A DNA stretch of 64,000 nucleotides from Portunus trituberculatus (lineage: Eukaryota > Arthropoda > Malacostraca > Decapoda > Portunidae). This document shows positions 41,001 to 53,000 of this stretch, piece after piece (the first letter of the stretch is position 1; every line of letters begins with the position of its first letter). The stretch is from positions 3,822,481-3,886,480 of the forward strand of contig NC_059268.1 in assembly GCF_017591435.1 (NCBI RefSeq), written 5' to 3'. A program made the position numbers and the translations under genes. The notes beneath the pieces were generated by a model that was given only the letters and a program-made list of their open reading frames with translations, was not told the DNA's origin and ran no database searches.

Positions 41001-44000
41001 AGGAGTGAACACCTACATAAATTTGTTTGTGGACGATATGAAACTGTGCAGAGTTATAAAGCAAAAGGAAGATTGTGAAATACTGCAAGAATAAATAAGA
41101 TCTGGTAATGGAGTAAGAAGTGGGAAATGGAATTCAATGTGAACAAAAGCCATGTCATGGAAATAGGAAAGAGTGAAAGACGACCTGTGGGAATCTATAA
41201 GATGGGAGATGGAGTAGAACTGGAGAAAGTCAAAAAGGAAAAGGACTTAGGAGTGACGATGGAAAAAAACAATCAACCAGTAAGCCATATTGATAGAATT
41301 TTTAGAGAAACATATAATTTGCTAAGGAATATTGGAGTACCATTTCACTACATGGACAAAGAAATTATGAAGAAATTGATAAATACTATAATAAGACCCA
41401 GATTGGAATATGCAGGAGTAGTGTGGACCTCTCATAAAAAGAAACACATAAGGAAATTGGAGAGGCTACAAAAAATAGCTACAAGAATGGTTCCAGAATT
41501 TGAAGGGATGACATATGAGGAGAGACTAAAGGCTATGGATCTACCAACCCTGGAACAAAGAAGGGAAAGAGGAGACCTGATACAAGTTTATAAATTGATC
41601 AACGGAATGGACCAAGTGGATAATGAGAAACTGATCCTGAGAGAAGAATATGACATCCGAAGCACAAGATCGCATAGTAAAAAGCTGAGAAAGGAAGATG
41701 TCTGAGAGATATTAAAAATATAGTTTCCATGAGATGTATTGAGACGTGGAACAGTTTAGATGAAGAAGTAGTGTCTGCAACGAGTGTGCACACTTTTAAA
41801 GTAAGATTGGATAAGTGTAGATATGGAGACGGGGCCACACGAGCATAAAGCCCAGGCCCTGTAAAACTACAACTAGGTAAAATACAACTAGGTAAATACA
41901 CACACACACACACACAAACTTGTAATGAAAGAGTGTGCCGATATGAAGAAAGAAAATGAAGTACTGAAAGAGGAAGTTAAGTTAATTAAAGTGAATTGCG
42001 ACAAATGTGGAGAATCTTTAGGAAAAGTGATGGAGAAGCAGGCTGAATGGAAAAAAAGTCAGGAAGTGGAAAGAAAGGAGGTAAATTACAAAGTTGCAAG
42101 TCTGGAAAAGGAAATCAAAGAGTCTGGGGAGAAAACTTTGGGCCTTGCTGAAATTATAGATCAACAAATCATAGAAGAGAAGATTGCTGAGAAAGTGGTG
42201 AAGGTTATTAAGTCAAATGAGACATTGGTGAGGAAACTGTAGACAAAAAGAGATGTGTGGTGATATTTGGTGTGGAGGAGGATAAGACACCGAGTAAAAT
42301 GGAGAGAGAAAAACATAAAAAGGTGATAAATAATATCATTAATGTGGTGCAGGAGGAGGAAAAGACCTAGTACAAGAAATAGAGGACTTCCATAGAATTG
42401 GAAAGTTCACAGGAGAAGGTATGAGGCCAATAAGAATCAAACTTAAGTCACAAAAGGATGTAGATGAATTGGTGGAGAAGTCATGGAGGCTAGCCCAGCA
42501 GGAAACAACAAGGAAGATTTGGTTGAGAAGAGATCTCGGTGAAAAGGAAAGAGAAATGTTAAATGAGTTGAGAAAGGAGGCTTTGAAAAAAATGAAGAGA
42601 GGACAGAAGAGGAGAAGAAAGAGTTTTCTGGAGAATCTTGGATATGAGACTGAGGAAGTGGTTCATAACCCAGAAAAGTACAGCAAGAAAGGACTAAAGA
42701 AACTTACGTATGAGCGGAATGTAATGTATTCCAACATAAATGGAGTGATATCGGGATTTTAGAACTCAACGATTACTTGAGGACAAGAACCCAGATATTG
42801 TGGGTCTTACTGAAACAAAACTGAGAGAGGAGAAGACCTGATGATGGTTGGAGAAGGAAATATAATGTTTGGAAAAGAAATAGAGTAGGTAAGATGGGAG
42901 GAGGAGTGATGCTGCTGGTTAAAAAAGATATAAAGGTGGATCAAGTGAAAGAAGGTATGGGAAAGGCAGAAGTGCTAAAGATCAGAGCAGAAACTAATGA
43001 AGGAAAAAGAGGCACTACATAGTGGTGTACGTACCACCTAAGACAAATGCATGGTCAGTACAGGAATATGAAGAAATGATAAGTGATACAGGAACATGTC
43101 TGGAAGAAATGTTGGGTGGCTGTGAACGAACTATAATGATGGGAGATTTTAATTGTAAAGAGGTGTGTTGGGAGGACTGGTCAATGGAAGGATCAGAGAC
43201 AACATGGGGAAATACACTATTGACACTGGCAATGGAAAATGTGTTAACTCAGTGGGTCAAAGAAGATACTAGGTTTGGAGGAGAGGAGCATCGTCAAGAC
43301 TGGACTTGGTCTTTAGTACAGAGCCAATGGTCATTGAGGAGATGAGGGTGGAGTGCCCTTTAGCAAAGAGTGATCATGCAGTTTTGGAGTTCAAGGTGAT
43401 AGATGAAGAGAAATCTAGAAGAAATGAAGAATATAAAGTGGGAAGATGGAATTATGCCAAGACAGATTTTGGAAACCTAAAGAAATTCTTGCAAGAGACA
43501 AATTGGATGAAATTCAAGAGTGCTAAGGGAGCAAATGAAAAGTGGAAGGAATTTATAAAAATATACAAAGAAGGTGAGAAAAATTTGTACCAATAAGACA
43601 ACATAGAGAAGTTGGAAAGCAGGACTGGTTTAACGATAGATGTGAAAAGGCTAGAACAAGAAAAGAGGATGCATGGAAGAGGTGGAGAAGGAAAAGACGG
43701 ATTAAGCAGTGGGAAAGTTACAAAAGAGCAAGAAATGAATGTGTTGATTAGAAGAGAAGAAAGAAAGAAACAAGAAAAGGATATAATTGATAAATGTAAA
43801 GACCAACCAAGGCTTTTTTACAGACATGTGAACAACAACATCAAAAATAGAAAGTATTGAAAGTTTAGAAGTAAATGGAGTATGCAGTGAGGATCCCAGG
43901 GAAATGGCAGAAGCTATGAATGGATGCTTTCGGAAGGTATTCACAAAGGAGACTGCTTTTAACAAACCACTGGTAATGGAACAGAAAGGGATTATGAAGG

Positions 44001-47000
44001 AGTTTCAAGTAACTGTGGAGGAGATCAAGAATATGATGGGAGTTTAGAAGTGAGAAAAGCTGTGGGACCTGATGGGGTATCAGGATGGATTTTAAGAGAA
44101 TGCAGGGAGCAACTGGCAGAAAAAGTTTGTGAAGTAATTGATGCCTCATTAAGGGAAGGTGTAGTGCCCCAAGACTGGAAAAGAGCTAACATTGTCCCAA
44201 TTTATAAATCAGGTAACAAGAGAGACCCATTGAACTATAGACCAGTGTCACTTACAAGTGTGGTAGCTAAAATGTGTGAGAGGGTGGTGAAGAATAGATG
44301 GACAGACTTCTTGGAGAAAAATGACATACTTTGTGAGTGTCAATTTGGTTTTAGAAAAGGGCGTTCATGCACGACAAACCTGATATGTTACTATTCGAGG
44401 GTGATAGATGTAATACAGGAAAGAGATGGTTGGGCTGATGGAATATATCTGGATTTAAAAAAGGCCTTTGATAAGGTACCACACCGGAGACTGATCTGGA
44501 AACTTGAAATGGTAGGAGGAGTGCATGGCAGTTTACTAAAATGGATGGAAGACTTTTGGTAGGAAGAGAAATGAGAACAATAATTAAGGACAGACCATCA
44601 GAATGGGGCTTGGTGGAGAGTGGAGTTCCACAGGGATCAGTGTTGGTACCAGTAATGTTCGCAGTCTACATAAATGACATGGTGGATGGGGTGTCCAGTT
44701 ATGTGAGCCTATTTGCAGACGATGCAAAATTGTTAAGAAAAGTGAGATGTGACAAAGATTGCGAACTACTCCAGGAAGACTTGGACAGAATATGGAAATG
44801 GAGCTGTACATGGCAAATGGAGTTCAACACAACAAAATGCAAGAAATTAGAGTTTGGCAAGAGTGAAAGAAGAATCAGGAGTATGTACAAGATAGGAAAT
44901 GAAGACATAAAACCAGTCATGAAGAAAAAGACCTTGGGGTGACAATTACCAATGACCTATCGCCAGAGAGACATATAAACAAAATAATTGGAGAAGTATT
45001 GAACTTATTGAGGAACATAAGAGTGGCGTTTGTATATTTAGATGAAGAAATGATGAAGAAAATAATTACTGCAATGATAAGACCGAGGCTTGAATATGCA
45101 ACAATACAGTGGGCTCCAAACTTAAAGAAACACATAAGGAAACTAGAGAAAGTACAGAGGGCTGCAACAAAATGGTGCCTGACTTAAGAGATTTGACTTA
45201 TGAAGACAGACTGAACAGAATGCAACTTCCGACCCTGGAAAACAGAAGAGAAAGGGGAGACCTGATAGCAATATACAGAGTGATGATTGGCATGGAAAAA
45301 ATGGATAGGGAAGATCTGTGTATGTGGAATGAAAGAATGTCGAGAGGGCATGGGAAAAAACTAAAAATGGCCACTTATAGGAGAGATGTGAAAAAATATA
45401 GCTTCCCTCATAGAAGGGTGGAAGCATGGAATAGTTTAGACGTGGAAGTGGTCAACGCAAGGAATATTCATGATTTTAAGAAAAAGCTGGACATTAGTAG
45501 ATATGGAGACGGGACAGCACGAGCATAGCTCTTTTCCCGTATGTTACAATTAGGTAAATACAATTAGGTAAATACACACACACACACAAGAAGTGAAAAT
45601 ACCTATGGTGTTACAGGGCTCGGGTACCTCTGAGTTAGTGTCCTGTTGATGTCCTAGTGTCGCATAGTGTTGAAAGTGAGGGATATGGAGAGTGGTCCCT
45701 GAGAGGAGAGTGTGGGCGGTGATTGTTTTGGCCGTAATCAGCTGATGATACCAAACATGGCGGCTACCCCAAGGCAACTCAAAGATTTTGAAGGTTTTGT
45801 AACTACTCCAAGAGGACTGGAGAAATTAGATATGGATGCAAGAATCCAGGCACTGGAAAGTAAGTTCCTAAACATTTTGTCCATAGAAGAAAAACTGGAT
45901 AAAGTTATAGCCGAGAATGATTCGTTCAAAAAAGAGATCTATTTGTTAACGATAGCGAATAAAGAGCTATTGAAGGAAAAAGTAGAGATGGAGAAGGAAA
46001 ACCAACAACTAAGGAAACAATGTGAAGAGATGAAGGCTAAACTCCTAGAAATGGAGATGAAAATATCCAAAGGGGACTTGAGTGAAGGAGGAATGCCTTA
46101 ATCTAATTGATGCCAGGATGAAAGAAGTGAGCCATGAACATCAGGAGGTACAAAGGTCCTTTAGGGAGATAGTGAAAAAGCAGGAAGAGGAAAATAAAGT
46201 GATTACACAGAGTGAAATGGTAAAGGCACTAAAGGAAAATGAGTATGTGGTGAGAGATATTGCTGAAAAGAAAAAATGTGTGATCATAACAGGATCGAGG
46301 GAGGAAACTAACAGAAACTGGCAGGATAGGAGGAATAAGGAAAATGACAGGATTAAGTCCTTACTGAATAAGATCTCTGTGGAGGAAGAGGACCTATATG
46401 CTGAGGTAGAAGAAGGTGTGAGATTGGGAGCTTTTGAGGAAGGCAAGAATAGACCATTAAAATTGAAATTAAAGTCTCAGGTGGCAGCTGAGGCCTTGTT
46501 GTGGAGGGCTTGGAAACTTAAGAACTCTGAGGAAACCAAAACAATTTACATAAGAAGAAATATGTCACAGGATGAGCGAATGAAAATGAAAGAGCTTGTA
46601 ACTGAAGTGAAAGAGAGGAATGACGAAAGAACAGAGGAGGAAAAGACCAAGTTTTTTTGGAGGATGAGAAATGGAAGGCTAAAGAAGTGGTGGATAAAAC
46701 AGGCGGAATAGACATTACATGGAAGAAAGAGACTAGGAATGAAATACAAGTGACTTACATGAATATAGATGGATTTCTGTCTAAGAGGCTAGAATGTATG
46801 GATTACCTAAGAAATAATGAACTGGACATAATGTGAATAGTGGAAACAAAGCTAAGGCCCGAAATAAAGCTAGACTGGTTTGTTGTAAAACACTACAAAG
46901 TATGGAGAAATGATAGAAAAAATAAAGGAAGTGGTGGTATAATGGTTCTTACTAAAAAAGATCTAATAGTGAAGGAAGTGAACTATAGTAAGAGAAATGA

Positions 47001-50000
47001 GGAAGTGATAAGTATGCTTATAACAGATGGCAAGAGGGACATTAATACTATAACAGTATACATACCACCCAGAACCAGTGCTTGGGAATATGAACAGTAC
47101 CAAATGGTGATGAGAAATACTCTAGACAGAATGAAGCAAGAACTCAACAGAAAGGATAGAGTGATGATAGTTGGAGACTTTAATTGCAAAGAAATAGTGT
47201 GGGAAGACTACGAAGTGGTGAATGGTGGTGAGTGGGCAGAAGAATTGTTAAAGGTAGCAACAAATAACTTGATGACACAGTGGGTGAGATCACCAACAAG
47301 GTGCAGGGGACAAGATGTTGCAGCAAGGTTGGATTTGGTATTTACCAGGCATCTCTAAAGAGGAAATTGAACATAAATGTCCCTTGGGAGAAGCGATCAG
47401 GATGTCCTAAGCTTTGAGCTGGATACGAATTAAGCACGAATAAGATTGTGGAACGCAGGGAGGAAAAATTAAATTATATTAGGGCAAATTATAACCATAT
47501 AAGGGAGTTCTTTAATGAAATTGACTGGTCCGTGGTATACCAGGAAAGGGATATGCAATTGAAATACGATAAATTTATGGATTTGTATAACTGCTGTGAA
47601 AAAGTTTGTGCCATATTACAGGAAGAGGACTTTAAAAAATAAACAGTGGTTTAATAGAAATTGTGAAGAAGCAAAAAAGAACAAAGAACAGGCATGGAAG
47701 AAACTTAAGAAAAACAGTGATGTATTATCAAGAGAAGTTTACAAAACAGCAAGGAATAGATATGTTGAAGTAAGGAGAATAGCACAGAAGGAATATGAAC
47801 AGAGGATGGTGGAAAACTGTGATAGTGACCCAAAAATGTTTTACAAATTCATAAATGGAAAACTAAATATAAAGGAGGCAATAGTAAAGGTAAAAAATGG
47901 GGAAGTATATGAGGATGCTGGAGATATAGCTGAAATTTTGAATGACAACTTTTGCAAAGTGTTTACACAGGAGGAGCATTTTATGGGAGGAAGACCTACG
48001 GAAATAAAGCAAATGCAGGACATCATGGTTACTAAGGAAGATGTAAGGAAAATTATAAGCAATCTGGATATTAATAAATCAATGGGGCCTGATGGCATAT
48101 CTGGGAGGTTGTTAAATGAATGTAAGGATCAATTGTTGAACCCCGTATTTGATATTGTGGAAACCTCCATACGAACAGGATTAGTCCCGAAAGAGTGAAA
48201 AAGAGCTGACATTGTGCCTATATATATGAATGGTAGTAGAATAGAACTGCTAAATTATAGACCAGTATTGTTGACTAGTATATTGTGCAAGGTATGTGAA
48301 GAAGTAATTAAAGTTAAGTGGAGTGAGTATCTAGAAAGTGAAAACATTCTGAGTGAAAGACAGTTTAGTTTCAGAAAAGGAAGATCGTGCATATCCAATT
48401 TATTATGTTTTTATTCAAGAGTGACTGACATACTACAACATATAGAGGGATGGGTGGATGCTATCTACCTGGACTTGAGAAAGGCCTTTGATAAAGTACC
48501 ACACAATAGACTGATGTGGAAACTAAAGATGATTGGAGGATTAAATGATAAACTAGCAAAATGGATGGAAAATTATTTAATGGGAAGAGAAATGAGAACA
48601 GTGGAAGGAAGTCCGAGTGGAAGAAGGTAACCAGTGGAGTTCCACAAGGGTCAGTGCTTGGTCCCATCATGTTTTTGATTTATGTTAATGATATGCCAGT
48701 AGGAATTGACAGTTACATGAACATGTTTGCGGACGATACTAAAATTATGAGGAGAGTAAGAAATGTGGAAGATTGTAACAAGTTACAGAAAGATCTTGAT
48801 AAAATATATGAGTGGAGTAAGGAGTGGCAGATGGAATTTAATATAGACAAGACCCATGTTATGAAAATGAGAAGAAGTAGATACAGACCAAACAAAGATT
48901 ACAGGCTGGGTGATGAGAAAATTAAAGAGACCAATGAGGAGAAAGACTTAGGAGTAACCGTGCATAACACTTTGTCACCGGAGAAACACATTAACAAGAT
49001 TTTTGGGAAATCATATAACATGCTTCAAAATATTGGCCTTGCATTCCACTACCTAGATGAAGGAATGATGAAGAAGATATTATGTACCTTAATAAGACCC
49101 CAGTTAGAATATGCAGCTTGTGTCTGGTCACCGCATATGAAGAAAAATGTGAAGAAGGTAGAAAGGGTACAGAGGCTGGCAACAAGGATGGTCCTGGGAG
49201 TTAGACTATGAGGAAAGACTGAGGAAGCTGGGGCTGACCATATTAGAAGAGAGAACAAGAGGAGACATGACAACTATGTATAAATTGGTGAACAAGATTG
49301 ACATACTGGACAGAGAGTTGATAAAAGTGACCACAAGTAATCAGCTCCGAGGACATGGAAAAAAGCTAATAAAAGACATCTGTCTAAATGATGTGAGAAA
49401 ATAAAGTTTCCCGCATTGTAGCATTGATAAGTGGAATAAACTGAGCAGTGATGTCGTTGACGCGGTGTGTGTCAATCAGATGAAAGAGAGATATGATAGG
49501 AATGGACAAGGAGACAGGACACAGAGAGCTTAGCTCGGGCCCTGTAAAACACAAATAGGTAAATACAAACAGGTAAATACACACACACACACATACACAA
49601 TATGATGGACCAAAGAGTAAAGGAAAACACAAGATTCAGAGGAAACGACGAGCCGGTGAGATTGGACCTAGTTTTTAGAAGGGGTATACAAATGAATAAT
49701 GATACAGTATAAGATATAAGTGCCCATTGGGAAAGAGTGACCATGTAATATTAAAAATGGATATAGAAGAGGGAAAGGAAGATAGAGACGATTCATACAA
49801 AGGAGACCGATTAAATTACAGAAGGGCTGATATTGAGAATCTCAAGAACTACTTCAAATACATTAACTGGGAGGAAATGGAAAACTCAGAGACAGTGCAA
49901 GAGAAGTGTAACTTATTTTTGGAAATATACAAAACAGGAGTCAGGGAATATGTCCCGAAATATAGACCTAAAAAAGAAGGAAAGAAAGATTGGTTTAATG

Positions 50001-53000
50001 CAAGGTGTGCTGGGGCAAAAGAGAAAAGAGATGGAGCATGGAAAAGGTGGAGGAGAAATAGAAATCCAGTAAATAAGGAAAACTTCAAGCCAGCAAGAAA
50101 TGAATATGTTAAGGTGAGGAAGGATGAGGAAAGGAACTATGAAAAGGACATTGTCGAAAAATGTAAGGAGCAACCAAAATTGTTCTACAGATTCATAAAG
50201 GGAAAAATAAGGCACAAAGAAACAATAGAAAGGTTAAAAGGAGAGAACGGGATGGTGGAAGACCCAAAAGGTATGGCAGAACTGTTAAATAGTAAATTTC
50301 ATGAGGTGTTTACTAAGGAATCCAAATTTGAAAGACCACAGGGTAATAGAGAGACTGTCCATATGAAAGAGATTAAAGTAACCAAGCTTGAAATAAAAGA
50401 GTTGATGACAGAATTAGATGAGAAGACAATGGGACCGGATGAAGTCTCAGGCAGAATATTAAAAGAATGTAGAGAAGAACTAGCAAGTCCTATATACATC
50501 ATAAAATGTTTAATAGAAAATGGAACAGTACCAGTAGAATGGAAAAGAGCTGAGGTGGTTCCCATATAAAAGAGCGGAAGGAAGGAAGAACCTTTAAATT
50601 ACAGACCGGTATCACTAACTAGTGTAATATGCAAGATGTGTGAAAGAGTAATAAAGAAACAATGGATTGAGTTTCTTGAAGACAACAAATTATTATCAAA
50701 TAGCCAATTTGGTTTTAGAAAAGGTCGGTCATGTGTAACAAATTTATTGAGTTTCTGCTCTAGAATAGTTGATAAAGTACAAGAGAGAGAGGGATGGATT
50801 GACTGTATTTATTTAGATTTGAAAAAGGCATTTGATAAAGTGCCACATGAAAGATTACTATGGAAGTTAGAGGAGAAGGGTGGCTTAAAAGGAAGCACAT
50901 TGAGATGGATGGAAAATTACTTGAGGGGGAGAGAAATAAGGACGGTAGTTAAAGATATGAAGTTCAAGTGGAGAACAGTAGACAGCAGAGTGCCACAGGG
51001 GTCAGTATTGGCGCAAATATTTTTCTCATATATATAAACGACATGCCAGAAAGAATGAACAGCTACATAAATCTGTTTGCGGATGATGCGAAACTGTGCA
51101 GAGTCATAACACAAAAAGAGGATTGTGAAATACTGCAGGAAGACTTAAACAAGATCTGGAAATGGAGTAAAAAATGGGAGATGGAATTCAATGTGGACAA
51201 AAGCCATGTCATGGAAATGGGAAAAAGTGAAAGACGACCAGTAGAAATCTATAAGATGGGAGATGGAGTAGAACTAGAAAAAGTAAAAAAGGAAAAGGAC
51301 TTGGGAGGGACGATGGAAGAAAACAATCAACTGGTAAGCCATATTGATAAAATTTTCAGAGAGACATATAATTTGCTAAGGAATATTGGATTAGCATTTC
51401 ACTACATGGACAAAGAAATGATTAAGAAATTGATAAGTACTAAAATAAGACCCAGATTAGAATATGCAGGAGTTGTGTGGAACCCTCATAAAAAGAAACA
51501 CATAAAGAAATTGGAGAGACTACAAAAAATGGCTACAAGAATGGTTCCAGAATTTAAAGGGATGACATATGAGGAGAGACTAAAAGCTATGGATCTACCA
51601 ACCCTGGAACACACAAGAGAGAGAGAGGGGATCTGATACAAGTTTATAAATTGATTAACTGAATGGATCAAGTGGATAATGAGAAACTAATCCTGAGAGA
51701 AGAATATGACATTAGAAGCACAAGATTGCATAGTAAGAAACTGAGGAAGTGAAGATGTCTGAGAGATGTTAAAAAATATAGTTTCCCACAAAGATGTGTT
51801 GAGACTTGGAACAATTTGAGTGAGGAAGTGGTGTCAGCAACGAGTGTGTATAGTTTTAAAGAAAAATTGGAGCATAAAGCCCAGGCCCTGTAAAACCACA
51901 ACTAGGTAAATACACACACACACACAAAACAAATCAATCATATTTTCCTTTAGAATCCTGAAGACACACAGAATAATGTTACAGAGAGAGAAAAAAAAAG
52001 AAAAAAAAAAATTCATATAGACAAAATCAAGTTTTTTGTTGTGATGCTCGAGTCTCCATAGAGCTTCAAGGTTTTGGTTTAGTTGGTTGAAGCTTCAAGG
52101 TCTACTGATGACAAGCTTCCTACAAGTTTATAAATACTGCTAACTGTCAGGGGAGAAGTACTTCAGATCCAACCTTAATCTTGAGAAGCCACTACAAACT
52201 CTGCCTAGTGGACAAGCCCTCTGCCTTCTTCAGGACACAGTGTCTGCTCCCACCTGCCTCTTTGTTCTTGTGGTACTAAACCAGTAAAGTTACCAGTATT
52301 TGTGGCAAGGTGTTTCCTTCCAACCTACCCACTGTTTATGCTGTTCTTGGGTATGCTTTATGCCTGTACCAACAGACCCACATAACAACAATAAAATGTC
52401 AGGTCATAACACTATTTTGAATACTCACAGAAGCAAGAACCATGAAGAGGCTCTCCTACATAATTGTTCTGGTTATCACAACGGTCACAATGGTCCCCCG
52501 TCACTCCTTTTGTGTGGCAGTTGCAGCGACCAGTTTCCCTGTTGCATGTCTCGCCATGCTCATTACACATGCAGGCTGTAGTTGAGTTTCAATTATTAGT
52601 TTTACAACCAAAAGTACGTTATCTTTCCATATTATCCTTAGCACTATATATGTACAATTATTACTATGCATGCACATTAATTTGATATTTTATGTACAGA
52701 AGAAAGCCGTCTATATTCAAATTTTAAACTTTTGTTTTTGAAATACTGGATGTAAAAAAGAACTTTCTTTCAGTATTTTCTAATTCTGTTTCTATAACAC
52801 AATCAAAATTCAAAAACACTGGCTCCATTTCTCCTTCAGTTGGGCAGCAATTTCCAGCACCATGTTACGGAATTACAACAACCAAAGTAAAAGGTGTCAC
52901 TCACGCCTGCACAGGCCTCCATTGATGGGTGAGCCATAGAATTTGTGTGTACAGTGCTGACAATGAGAGCCTTCAGTGTTATTACCACATGGCTGCATAC

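Larger units (their letters stand above)
41917..45573 (+). mobile_element. LINE-C5 (alpha, nearly full length)
   Basis: ORF1 (41925-42762) with a coiled coil, then an RRM-like region (CVVIFGVEEDK, RIGKFTGEGMRPIRIKLKS), then endonuclease and RT. It ends in two copies of AATTAGGTAAATACA. It shares several frameshifts with LINE-C1 although its 5' end extends much further. (AC)n on both sides. Confidence 0.9.
45589..49578 (+). mobile_element. LINE-C6 (gamma, longest copy)
   Basis: About 4 kb: 5' UTR, ORF1 (45745-46711 with one frameshift), endonuclease (46739-47430) and RT (47596-49211), ending GGGCCCTGTAAAACACAAAT and AGGTAAATACAC. Stops and frameshifts remain (for example 46835, 47640, 48197, 48600), so it is inactive but gives the best view of the gamma structure. 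Confidence 0.92.
38690..51927 (+). mobile_element. Head-to-tail LINE-C array (C2-C7) joined by (AC)n
   Basis: Six LINE-C elements in the same orientation, in the order gamma, beta, beta, alpha, gamma, beta, are separated only by AC repeats (38967-38986, 39296-39302, 41898-41916, 45574-45588, 49579-49598), with AC also at 38693-38710 and 51912-51926. Each ends in AGGTAAATACAC. The array fills most of the 13.9-kb attractin intron between exons 16 and 17, antisense to the gene. Confidence 0.92.
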
